This document shows, one piece after another, positions 10,801 to 21,068 of a stretch of DNA of 30,217 nt (position 1 is its first letter; every line of letters begins with the position of its first letter). A program made the position numbers and the translations under genes. Origin of the DNA: Heterostelium multicystogenum. Lineage: Eukaryota > Evosea > Eumycetozoa > Acytosteliales > Acytosteliaceae. The notes under the pieces are model-generated. The model was not told where the DNA came from, searched no databases, and was given only the letters and a program-made list of their open reading frames with translations. The stretch covers positions 1 through 30,217 of the forward strand of contig RCNN01000241.1 of assembly GCA_003667245.1 (NCBI GenBank), read 5' to 3'.

Positions 10801-13014
10801 TTATTCTTTTGGAGCCTCTGTAATCTGGATAATTTCTTGTGGACCAGTTGGTGGCTTGAGGTCGGCATAGGAGTTACTACGGAAGAGTTCACCACGACTG
10901 TTGATACGGAATAGCTCACCACGGCTGTTCATACGGAGCAACTCACCTCTACTGTTGACTCGATCGATGTTGGGTGGTCGCTTCTCATTTACCAAGTCCA
11001 TTTTTCTGGCCTTGGCAAAGTCTCCAAGTGCCTTCTTGAGGGCGTCGGGACCTTCGGTCAAAAGACCTTGTGGAATAGTTCTAGATGGTGTAAAGCTCTT
11101 AATCATCATGATGGTCTCACGCTCCTGTCTCAAAATAGTGAACATTCTCATGATCTTTGATACAGAACGGACCTTGGCACGTAACATTTGCTTTCTCTTC
11201 TCCTCTTGTTCTTGATCGATACCCTTGGTCTCTTGCTTCTCTGCCTCTTCGTCATCACATAGATTCAGCAGTACCAATAGCATCTCAGCCACCTTCTCAG
11301 AGACGAAGGGCATGGACCATGAAAATACATCCATAAAGTTTGGTAACCAGTATGGGTGAGGTGAGCAATTGAACTGTCTAATATTCATTACATTGTTTTC
11401 ATATCTCAATACGGCACCCTTGTTATTGTAGGCATCCAAATAGTTTGGTGCAGAAAACAGGGTAATAACTGATGGGAATCCAGTTGCATCATTTTGCAAA
11501 TGCATCTTGTAACTAAAATAGACAATTAATTAGAATTTGATTTTGCCAACCAATGATTGTGAATGACATACCCAGCATTCTGTGCTTCGTGTGCTCTGAT
11601 AACAGATAGCAACTTGTTTTGTTGCAGGAAATGACAGACAGCTCTGTAACTGTATGTATATGAACAACCTCTTACATCATTTGGTAAGTAGTGATCTCTA
11701 ATTTCTGGAGAGAATTCTTCCATTGGATCTGCCCACAATAAATCACTAAATTACATTGGATTAGAATCTATTTAACTAGCTATAGCTGATTAAAGTTTGA
11801 TAAACCTACCACATGGGTCCACTTGAAGGTGGTTCCTTAAATCTATCTATATTTGCAATATCATCAAGCTAGAAAGAGAACAAGTTAGAAATTGACTATT
11901 TAAATAAGATCGATTGTAATCATACAGTTTTAACATCTGGAGATAGACCACCATGAATACACAAAAATTTACCATTCATCAAAGCAGCCAATGGTAAAGC
12001 ATTGAATGATTCTGTAATGAAATCATAGATTTCCTCTGAATATTTATGGAGACCTTTGTTGATATTTGTTAGCGATGTTTTGTGACAGAAGATGCAATCA
12101 ACAATACATACATTCTTCTTTGAATGTGAAATAGTCAGTCAAGTGTCTGCATTCATGATTTCCACGTAACAATGTAAATGTCTTTGGATAATTGATTTTA
12201 CAAGCATACAGATACAATATGACTTCCATTGAGAAATATCCACGATCGACATAGTCACCCAAGAACAAGTAGTTGGTGGTTGCTGGTGATCCTCCTATAT
12301 CATTTTCAAATATCTTTATCAAATCATAGAATTGACCATGTACATCTCCACAAACTGTGATAATCAAGCTTGTTAGTTTAGTGTGCACATTTAATTTAAA
12401 GTAAGATAGATTTACCTGTGATTGGTGCATCAACACAAACTAATGTTTGGTTCTTTTTCAAGTATTTCTGCTGCTCTCTCAACAATCTCCTTTACATCGT
12501 CATGATTGAGTCTACCCTCGTGGAAAAAGTGGTCCTGTAGTTTTGGAAGATTGACTGTTTTGTCTGGATTGAATAGTACATTGTGAGGTAGTGGCTCATT
12601 TCTTGGATACTTGACACTAGATACGACACGCTCTGTAGTCGACAACTTTATCTCCGTCATTGATTTTGTCCAATTCAATTTAGTACGATTACCAGGTGAC
12701 TTTGGAGGCTCAGCATCTTTAGCTTCTGATTGCTTATCCTTTGAAGTATTGTTATTATTAGTTGATGAAGTAGTTGTTGTAGAAGATTTTGATTGTGATG
12801 GTAGTTGTTTATAAAAATTAAGAGGAGAGTTAGTTTGATCCTTTTTTGATTTAGCAGCTATTGTAGCAGCAGCAGTAGAATGAAAAGATTTAGGAAGAGT
12901 AGAAGGAGTAGCAATAGAGTTCTTCTTTACTTTATCAGTGTCACTTGGCTTTGTATCGTTGGTCTTTGAAGTATCCATTGGGTCCAATGGTTTTGCCTCT
13001 TCAGTTGAGCTCAT
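10801..13014 (-). CDS. canA: Calcineurin A, catalytic subunit of Ca2+/calmodulin-dependent phosphatase 2B
   Basis: Ser/Thr phosphatase, about 637 aa. The exons are 13014-12416, 12354-12112, 12053-11926, 11868-11810, 11745-11572 and 11512-10801; all five introns are short GT..AG and phase-consistent. The N-terminal 140 residues are Ser/Thr/Asn-rich, a long extension compared with animal forms. The PPP core is complete: [25 protein letters not shown] and CIHGGLSPD. Next come the calcineurin B-binding helix ([16 protein letters not shown]), the calmodulin-binding segment ([20 protein letters not shown]) and an autoinhibitory-like segment ([19 protein letters not shown]). The tail has three copies of a nine-residue NSRGEL repeat. 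One extra base lies in the T5 run at 12454-12458; dropping it restores [15 protein letters not shown]. The enzyme is expected in the cytosol with a B subunit, which is not in this window. Confidence 0.96.
10879..10959 (-). repeat. Three 27-nt in-frame repeats in the calcineurin A tail
   Basis: Three consecutive nine-residue units, [VMI]-N-S-R-G-E-L-[LF]-R, followed by a degenerate fourth (S-N-S-Y-A-D-L-K, about 10855-10878). Codons differ between units, so the repeat is not brand new. It lies after the autoinhibitory segment. Confidence 0.9.
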
Positions 13015-14193
13015 TCTTTGATCAATCTATGCTTCTATCTCTTTGATATATTACACAACTATTGTTTTGTATTTGTACGTTAGATAGAAAGTGTTCACTG
13101 TTCTAAATATATAATAATATAATATTTAAATTAATATTATAATATATTAATATGAAATGAATAAATAAAATTATTGTTCTTGAACACACCCTAAATTCTA
13201 ATTTTGTTTTGTTTATTTGGTTGATGATGTTTTTTTGACAAAGTTATCAACCAATTTTGGTTTTGTTTTTTGAGAATTATAGTTATTAAATAATATATAA
13301 CTTATTTTTATATTATTACGATTTTATATTATAGATATATATAATTATTTATACTTTATTGATGACTAGTAAGTTATGTAAAGAAATGTGATGTTATGTG
13401 ATGTTTGTTATTTGTAAAATGAAATTTGATAGCTTAATAATTATACTAAGAAGGTTTAAAGATTTTATTTTCTTTCTAGTTTTTTAAATAAAGTCTTAAA
13501 GTTAAAAAAATATATATTTATATTTATATAAAATAAGTGAGTCACTTTAATATTGATACTTTTGTTTTATTAATAGTTGATTTTTTAATTAATAGTGGGT
13601 GAATAAATAAATAAATAATGATTGATTGATTTAAAGATGTACTAGAATAAATAAAATATAAATGTTTTTAAATTATTTATTATTAATGATTGATTGATTG
13701 TACCTTTTTTTTATGATTTGTTTAGTTTTTTCTTCTTCTTTTTCTTAGTTGTAGTGTTTGGTTTGTTGTCTATACAAAAATAGATAGTTAGTTAATTAGT
13801 TGCAACCAAATCAATTAATAAACTACTCTTTACAATATCAATATCAATTCAACTTTAATGAAATTCAATTTATTTTTAATTGATTTATTTTATTTTTTGT
13901 GTAACATTATTTATTAAATAGGACATTACATTTCTTTGATGTAAGCTTCCCAAAATATTAATATTGACACAATTTCATTTAAAAACTTGCAGATGAATCA
14001 TTCATTTTTTAATATTATTCAAGTTACATCACCTCGTTGTGCTTCAGGATTTCACTGAAAAACATCACACTACACGGGGTAGTCCAATCTTTGAACTTAA
14101 AAATAACTTTGTTGCGGAGTTAGCAAGTCAAGGTGTTGTCATTATAGTTTAACGACTGATAGGTTATCCATATATTATTGTTGTGTTTGTTAT
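13015..14193. other. AT-rich spacer with a less AT-rich patch
   Basis: Mostly A/T with simple repeats. The patch 14020-14165 is richer in G and C. On the minus strand it is open for about 31 codons (LRNKVIFKFKDWTTP, then CSVMFFSEILKHNEVM), ending at TAA 14026-14024. It may be a gene remnant or an unannotated exon; I cannot assign it. Confidence 0.4.
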
Positions 14194-15281
14194 TTATTGG
14201 TATCCATCAATTCTGTCAAGGGCTTTGTCATAGGATAGCTTCCAGGTTTTATATAGACTCTTTACGCATTTGGGTATGTCTTTTAATTGGGCATCGTCGT
14301 GGTAGTTCCATGGTTTGGGCAGCTCTTTCAGTCCAGCAGTAAAGTGAAGGAAGTGTGTATTAGAGTAGTCCCAAAGTCTGGGGTCGCTGCATTCACAGTG
14401 AGTGATTTGCACACCATAGGAGGGATAATCCAATGCCTTCCACTTGAGAGTGTAGTTCATTACATCTTGGTCGTTGATAACTGACATTTGCTTTGCAACA
14501 ACTTGAATATTTGAGACCAGCCGCTCATACACCTCTTTCTTGGGTGCCAATACGACCAAGCCACTATTGATTAGTTTCAGACGACCTGGCTGATACAAAC
14601 AGCTGTTTGCATCGGCGTCGACTGTCGCATAGATCGTCTCGGATCATTTTGCTGGTCGATAAAGGAGAAAAGGTGGTCGATTGATCGGAGTATCAGCATA
14701 TCAGAATCGAGCCATATGATTCGAGTGTATTTGGTCATCTCCCATGATTTGAACTTTGTAAACGCAGGCATCCATCGTTCAATTTGCACCGATACATCTT
14801 TACCAACATCGATAGGCTTAACCAGTTCCACAATGCAGCCAAGCTTAATGAGTCGATCAATAGTTGCCTCTGATATTTTCTCTGTTATCAGAACGATCAA
14901 GCTGTAGGGTGTTTTACTGTCGTCAAGTGACTGCTTCAAAGCTACAACTCCTTTAGCATACTCGTCATTATTCACAAAAGTGACATAAGCATACTCTCCA
15001 TTTGTATTTATATTTACATCTATATTTCCTTTCTTACTATCATTATTATTATTATTATTATTAATACTACTACTATTATTTTTGTTTTACAATGATATTT
15101 TATTATCGAAACTACTTTGTTTTATATTATTATTATTATTATTCTTATTATTATTATGATTATTTAATTTTACATTTTCATCTATATCCGATCCTCTCGT
15201 ACCTATCAACGCCACAAAAAATATCAAATGTAGAGCCAACAACAATAATATTATTGGATTAACTTTTGTTTTTGCTCTCAT
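14194..15281 (-). CDS. GT8 (glycogenin-like) glycosyltransferase, type II membrane protein
   Basis: About 362 aa. It starts MRAKTKVNPIILLLLALHL, a signal anchor that fits a Golgi type II enzyme, followed by an Asn-rich stem. The catalytic domain opens with EYAYVTFVNNDEYAKGV, has the conserved RIIWLDSDMLIL (DxD metal/nucleotide-sugar motif), then KLINSGLVVLAP and YSNTHFLHFTAGLKELPKPW, all typical of GT8. An in-frame TAA at 15089-15087 falls inside the Asn-rich stem; the frame continues correctly on both sides. One base is missing near 14640, after FIDQQNDP; the other frame continues with ETIYATVDADANSC. The donor sugar and acceptor cannot be read from sequence. Retaining transfer of a sugar in the secretory pathway is a family-based inference. 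Confidence 0.85.
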
Positions 15282-15685
15282 TCTATCTATCTAATATCTT
15301 TATATCTATATCTATATATAATATAATACAATCATATAATAATAGTATATAATAATAATAATAATAATAATACAAGCTGTATGTAGTCAGAATGAAAAAA
15401 CCATTAAACACCTATTTTTAATTAAACAAGTGGTTCTTACACCCTATGAAGAAAAATCAAAATTAAAAATTATCGAATATTATTATTAACATAGGATGAA
15501 GTAAGTTGACAGTTGACCGAACTACCTTTTTGTATGCACACCTAGATGGATTCATTTCAATATTATTATTATGAGTGTGTGATTGTAATGTTATTATTAT
15601 AATGTAAAATAAATTTGAAGATAAATAGATAGATAAATAGTAGATAGATAAATAGATGAGTATTGATAATAATGTTTATTGGATA
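15282..15685. other. AT-rich spacer with simple repeats
   Basis: Contains (AAT)n at about 15351-15371 and a TAGA-type repeat at about 15624-15660. It separates the start of the GT8 gene from the 3' end of the I29 gene. No gene seen. Confidence 0.45.
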
Positions 15686-16449
15686 TCAATTTTGAAGAGG
15701 AGCCGTTGGAGCTGCTCTAGCTGTGATAGACTTGTGTCTGTTGGATTTAAGATTGAAAATATCTATAAATGACTTTCTTTTGTCTTTTGTTGTTGCTTTT
15801 GTTGGAGTCATTTCTATATCGGATTGGTTATCTTCAGCTTTATTAAATTTCTTTATTGCAACGATAGTTGCTGCGGCAGTTCCGACGACTATTACAGCGG
15901 CGGCAATGCTTAGACCAGCAATTACTCCAGCTGAAAATACAGAACCAGCAATTAAAAATTTGTCAACTGCCAAAGAAGGATCGGCACCACCATTGTAAAA
16001 CTGTTGATATTCAGCATTGGACATATCACTAAAATCATTCAATGAATCTATATTTTTTGTACCAATCAATATTAGTTTTTAAAACGAGTCCTATTGGTAG
16101 TCATTGTATTGATCTTACATTGTGTTGCTTCAGAATTTGGATAGGACACGGTTGGCTCCAGTACAGTATCTCCTACTGTATCGGCTTCATACATTGAGTT
16201 TGAAAGCGATATATTTGGGTATTCCAAATCTATATCAACCAAATCATTCTTTACTAAAATACTAGCCAGTGAAAATAGAGTCTCTTTATAATTTTCAAAT
16301 TTAATTTGAATCTCCTGTTCAGAATATTCAATTCCATAGGCTTCTTTCCAATTTAAAAATGAATTCCACAGATCGTTTTCATTTGGGACAGCATATGTCC
16401 TGACTACAAATAGCAGAACAAATAAAAATAAATAATAATAAACTTTCAT
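15686..16449 (-). CDS. Membrane-anchored I29 (cathepsin propeptide-like inhibitor) protein
   Basis: About 254 aa. The start chosen is ATG 16449, which gives a good signal peptide (MKVYYYLFLFVLLFVVRTYA). Next comes the first half of an I29 domain: LWNSFLNWKEAYGIEYSEQE and IKFENYKETLFSLASI, the ERFNIN-type helix. An insert of about 60 residues and then the second half follow, with SLNDFSDMSNAEYQQFY matching the GxNxFxD-type motif. There is no peptidase domain. Instead there is a transmembrane helix (SAGVIAGLSIAAAVIVVG) and a basic cytosolic tail. Family knowledge: I29 units block C1A proteases as propeptides or as free inhibitors (crammer, CTLA-2). Inferred: a type I membrane inhibitor. One A appears missing in the run at 16076-16080; restoring it joins both halves. 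It is divergent from the C1A protease gene, 542 nt away. Confidence 0.72.
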
Positions 16450-16991
16450 TTTGATTTTAAACAACTCGAGATTTGTATTAATAATAATAATATACAATAT
16501 AATCCTATACCAAAAAATACTATTATTATACAATGAAGTTATTATATCAACAAAGTAAGTTTAACAAAATTTAGAAATTAAATAGAAAAAGATTATTTTT
16601 ATTGAAAAGAATAGATTGATTCCTTTTATTTTTGGCTTAAAATCATAAATCTCCTAAAATTAAATATCTTGATTATCTTTTTTTGATTTTTGCTCTCCTG
16701 ACCCAATCAGGCCAAACCATGGACCCACTACTTCTCATCAATTAATTAATTAATCAAACAGAATCTATTAAATAAAAGATCGATTCACTGAAGTGAACAA
16801 AATAGTAGATTAGAAGATTCTTATTGTTGGAACCTCTGCAAATTTAATGTTTTATTGTAAAGTGATCCAACTATTTGTAAACGAAAAACAGACAGATCCA
16901 TCTAAACTTCGAATCCATCTTATTATTTATTTATTGTTATTTATTTATTTATTATTGTTATAGTATTATATATCTAGAGACAGAAAATATA
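16450..16991. promoter_or_regulatory. Shared spacer between divergent I29 and protease genes
   Basis: 542 nt between two divergent start codons, A/T-rich, with an ATTAATTAATTAATTAAT tract near 16740 and T/A-rich runs ahead of the protease ATG. There is a less AT-rich patch at about 16695-16740 (CTGACCCAATCAGGCC). Joint control of the pair is plausible, but no specific site can be named. Confidence 0.4.
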
Positions 16992-18591
16992 ATGGTTCAA
17001 ATTAAAGAATATTTTCTTTTCACTCTTGTTTTATGTATATTTTTTGTTGGAAGTCATGCTGATTTGGATTCAAGTGATATTCAATTGATTTTGGATACTC
17101 ATGCACTTGGAGATCCAATCCATCTCCTACACCTGGCCAACCTCTTCCAACTCTGGTTTGGAACCAAACAATTGTCAATCAACTCTTACAACATGTTACT
17201 CCTGATTGTAATACAACTCCTAGTCCAGGAAATCTTTATGGTATTTATAGTGAATGGTCCAGTAGCAGCTCTTTTGGTTTTAGTTTAAAGAGCACTTTAA
17301 AGTCTGTTAAATCTCAAGAAATCAATTACGACTGGAAGAACCATGTTTGCAAATCAAAGAAAACCTGTAGATCATGGTTAATTGTAAGTTAAAATTTAGT
17401 TAATTTTCTCTTTCCTATTGCTTATTATTAGTTCCTTAGGCAATGTCAGAATTAAGTAAAAGTATTGGATGTGTAAAAGAAAAATGTGGATCTTTTAAAA
17501 CTCTCTTTATTTGTGGATATTATCCATTTGGTGGTTATGTTGGACTTGATCCATACAAATTGCCTGGTACTACTCCCAATCCTACAACCTCAACTTTGAG
17601 CTCGACCTCCACAACTGGATCGGCAACAACCTCAACTACAGGACCTTCTACAACTTCAACTTCTACCTCTACAAGTACGACATCTACAACTGTGAAACCA
17701 ACAACTTCAACAACTGGAACATCAACAACCTCTACCTCAACCACTACAAGCCCAACTACAACTACTGTGAAACCAACAACTTCGACAACCGGATCATCAA
17801 CGACTTCTACCACTACTAGCACAACTTCAACTACAACTGTGAAGCCAACTACTTCCACAACTGGGTCAACAACTTCAACTACTGGTACCAATCCTACTCA
17901 AACTCCAACACCTACTCAAACTCCAACACCTACTCAAACTCCAAGTCCAAACCCTGATAACACTGATTGGAGAACTAAAAATGTAATGACACCAGTCAAA
18001 AGACAGTATAACTGTGGTAGCTGTTGGAGCTTTGGTGCCACTGCAGTAATTGAGGCTAAATATTTGATAAAAAATGGAGGTGATCCAAACGCTCCAAGCA
18101 TTGATTTGTCTGAACAACAGTCTGTACAATGCCTTGAAAACAAATGTGTATCGGGATGGCCAACCAGAGTAATGAGCGAATTTATGGAAGTCGGTCTTGT
18201 AACTGAGAAAACCTTGCCCTATACCGAATCGAATGGAACCTGCACCTCATTCCCGGGAGCTGTTGCTATCAAGTGGAACTCATGGTACACGATCAAAAAT
18301 AGCAAGGAAGCGATCATCCAAGAGATAAAGAAAGGACCTGTTACGGTGAGTCTCAATGCAGGAGACCCCGAGTTCAGAAACTACAAATCAGGTATATTCT
18401 CATGTCCAAAAGTTCACAACGGTACGACACACATCATGGTGGTCACTGGATACAATGCCGACGAAGACTACTGGATCCTTCGAAACTGCTGGGGACCCAA
18501 CTGGGGAATTGGAGGCTACATGAATCTGAACGCAACCAACGACAATTGCTTCATGCTCTACAAGAGTCCAGGAACTGTATCTTTTGATTAA
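16992..18591 (+). CDS. Papain-family (C1A) cysteine protease with Thr-rich linker and no I29 propeptide
   Basis: About 514 aa: exon 1 is 16992-17383, the intron GTAAGT..CCTTAG, exon 2 is 17440-18591. It has a signal peptide (YFLFTLVLCIFFVGSHA) and a Cys-containing N-terminal region of about 170 residues with no ERFNIN or I29 motif. A Thr/Ser-rich linker and PTQTPTPTQT repeats follow, then a C1A domain. Catalytic features: Gln and Cys in RQYNCGSCWSFGA, the His in THIMVVTGY (usually NH), and the Asn in LRNCWGPNWGIGGY, where the usual Ser of NSWG is Cys. GPVTVSLNAGDPEF and the SGIF motif are also typical. The protein is expected to be secreted or lysosomal and active. A one-base frame change lies at about 17095-17116 in exon 1; the downstream frame reads NPSPTPGQPLPTLVWNQT. 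How it is kept inactive without a propeptide is the open point (see the adjacent I29 gene). Confidence 0.9.
17575..17950 (+). repeat. Thr/Ser-rich and PTQT linker repeats
   Basis: Two blocks in the protease. In the first (about 17575-17890), units such as TVKPTTSTTGTSTT recur at least three times. In the second (about 17892-17945), an 18-nt unit encoding T-Q-T-P-T-P recurs three times. Such linkers are usually O-glycosylated stalks; that is a family-level inference. Confidence 0.85.
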
Positions 18592-18790
18592 ATAAACTTA
18601 GTTCAATTGAATTGTACTCACAAACATTGTTTTAATACAAAAGATTGAGTAATGAGACCTCGGACCTTGTTCAAAAGTGATTGCATTTTTATGATCACAA
18701 AAAAAATAAAAATGATGAAAAAGATCTGGCAGTATTTGATGCAGACGATTTATTGCCATCAAATTAGTAACCATTCAAGTGATTCAAGGA

Positions 18791-20302
18791 ATGATGTTAT
18801 CATCTACAAAGATGATTGGTCTAAATAGACACTCCAATAATGTAGCAGCCATTATTTATAGATCACTATCGACTGCTGCTTCTACAAACCTTACCAGCAG
18901 CTTCAATAACAAGGATAAAAAGATATTGATTCATGGTACTGATGTAGCTGGTGTATCATTAGGTATGTATTTGTCACCTACACCACACACTCTTGCATCA
19001 CCACTGCCTCAATCATAGATGGGTGCTAATAGTAATACTTTGTATGGATAGCTTTGTTTTTAAGAAGAAAGGTATATCTAGTGAATTGATCGACACTGGC
19101 TCACGATTGGACAGAGGTATTCTGATTGCTGCAAACGAATCAAAGGCACTAAAGCAGAATGGAGTGTTCGAATCGATATATCGTAAGGGAAAAGATGTAA
19201 CCAACTCCATTGTTACTTCGAGAGATGGTGAGATCTATGGAAACTGCAATTTTGAAAAGTACGATCCCATTCTGCCTTTTGCTTTGACAGAGTCGACCTT
19301 TGTCGAAACACTGCTTCAAGAATGCTTGTCCACCCCACAATCAGGTGAGGGTAATGTCAAGCTTAGAAAAGGCGATCAAAAGTTGATCCTCTCATTGCCA
19401 AGACAACCAAAGACAGACGCACAACAGCAACAGCAACAGCAGAAGATTTATGTAGGATATTCTGAAACAAGCAAAACGGCATACGATTTAGTGGTTGGAA
19501 GTGATGGCTATGGACAAACCTCAGACTTACTCTCGACCTCACCCATAAGAAACTACCTGCTGAAGGATACATCGGTAGCGCAGACCGTTCAGTATCCCGA
19601 GCAACTCTATCATTTCAAAACAGTCATCAACAAACCCAGTCTTTTCCCATCGATCGTTCACCAACAGCTGGCAACAGAAAAGCGACTACTCACCTTCCCA
19701 CTTCCAAACGACAGACTCGCCATCAGCGGATCATTCAAGCGTCCACTCAACCAAGTGGGCGAACCAGAGAACGGACGTAACAAAATATTCAACACATTTT
19801 CAGATTTCGAGGACCTTGGTGCGCACACCATGATCTCCTTCTTGGAGTCAGCACCAGAGAATTTGAAACTTGAGAAATCAGATCAACACCGATTGCAATC
19901 ATATATATCATCCACAGGAAACATCGTAGCCATCAGTGAAGCCGCAGACAAATTGCCAAACGGTTCATTAGAGGTGAGTACCAATATGAACAAACTACTA
20001 TTAATAATCTTACTAATGAGACCCCTGATTGTTTGTGATTACAGAGTAATTTTATTGGAATTGAAGATGCTTATAGATTATCTGAAATGCTTAGTCAATC
20101 ACCGGGATCTATCAGCCAGATTTTAGAAGCATTCAATATCGATCGTCAACAAAGAATGAAACTAATTCTAGCTGCAATTGATAAACAAGAAAACATCGTA
20201 TACAAAGGTGGATGGCAAGTGCGTACACTTGGAAAATATTATCTCAAATTCTACTACTCTCAAGGTCAACAATCAAAGAGATTAAAGAATCTGAGAAAAT
20301 AA
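18791..20302 (+). CDS. FAD-dependent monooxygenase-like protein, probably mitochondrial
   Basis: About 450 aa. The exons are 18791-18962, 19052-19973 and 20045-20302 (introns GTATGT..GATAG and GTGAGT..TACAG). The N-terminus (STKMIGLNRHSNN, then IIYRSLSTAAS) is basic and Ser-rich, like a mitochondrial presequence. Next is a Rossmann strand, KILIHGTDVAGVSLALFLRR, in the place of the usual GxGxxG dinucleotide motif; here it reads H-G-T-D-V-A-G. Later, VVGSDGYGQTSDLL fits the 'DG' motif and FIGIEDAYRLSEML fits the C-terminal FAD-contact motif of PHBH/UbiH-type monooxygenases. A poly-Gln run lies at about 19422-19441. One G is missing at 19071-19072; adding it joins LRRK to GISSELIDTG. The loss of two motif glycines could reduce FAD binding. 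The substrate is unknown. Confidence 0.75.
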
Positions 20303-21068
20303 TACATTGTCAACTAATTCCCATCAAATACACAATAAATAACATCAAAATAATATATAACGATAAACCATCCCTTTTCAACTCTTGGGAGTAGCTCAAT
20401 CTTCTCTAACTCTTGTTTTACCAAGTTCATATGACTTATTGAACAGTATTATCAGTATTAATTATACTTACAATAGTAATAATAATATTAATAATTAAAG
20501 CAGAGGTAGTAGTCGTAGTAGTAGTCGTAGTAGCAGTGTAGCAGTAGAGAAATGGGTACTATGCATTGATAATTTTCGATAGATTAAATCAAAAACTATC
20601 ATATTATTCTGTGTAGTGTTGTTGTTGTTCGCTGAGCAGTGGGTGTGGTGTAATTTGAAATAAAATGAGCTAATTAAATAAATGTTGTCTATTAATAATA
20701 ATGAGTAAAGTTGATGAGCATTGTTGAGCAAGCAGGTCTAAGGTCATAATCAAGATTGACGTCAGCATCTGAACCATATTTACAATAAAATGTCAACACT
20801 CATAACATCTTTTTGGTAATTCTAAATTCCATTTGTTTGATTGATCTGCCCTGCTGATCAGATAAGCAGCCAAACAACATATAAATGTGAATAGAAAGTA
20901 GATAGATATAGATAGATAGATTTACAATCAATCGATTTAATAATAATAATAATAAATATAAATCTCTACTAATATCATAATAATAATAATAATAATAATT
21001 ATAATAATATAATAATAATTTAGTTGTAATTTTAGTAATAGTATTTTCTTGTTAGTAGTTTTAGTTAA
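20303..21068. other. AT-rich spacer with simple repeats
   Basis: Contains a GTAGTCGTAGTAG-type repeat at about 20506-20545, TAGATAGA at about 20899-20922 and (AAT)n at about 20940-21010 ahead of the next gene. No gene seen. Confidence 0.45.

Noticed and set aside
7380..13014. OSBP and calcineurin A as pseudogenes
   Set aside because: Each has one single-base indel, with all splice phases and all catalytic or binding motifs intact on both sides, so sequence error is more likely.
15723..15998. 91-codon open frame on the plus strand
   Set aside because: Antisense of the TM and tail region of the I29 gene, which has the signal peptide, domain logic and codon choice on its side.
17535..17891. 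118-codon Val-rich open frame on the minus strand
   Set aside because: It is the antisense of the Thr-rich linker repeat of the protease; open only because ACA/ACT repeats have no stop in that frame.
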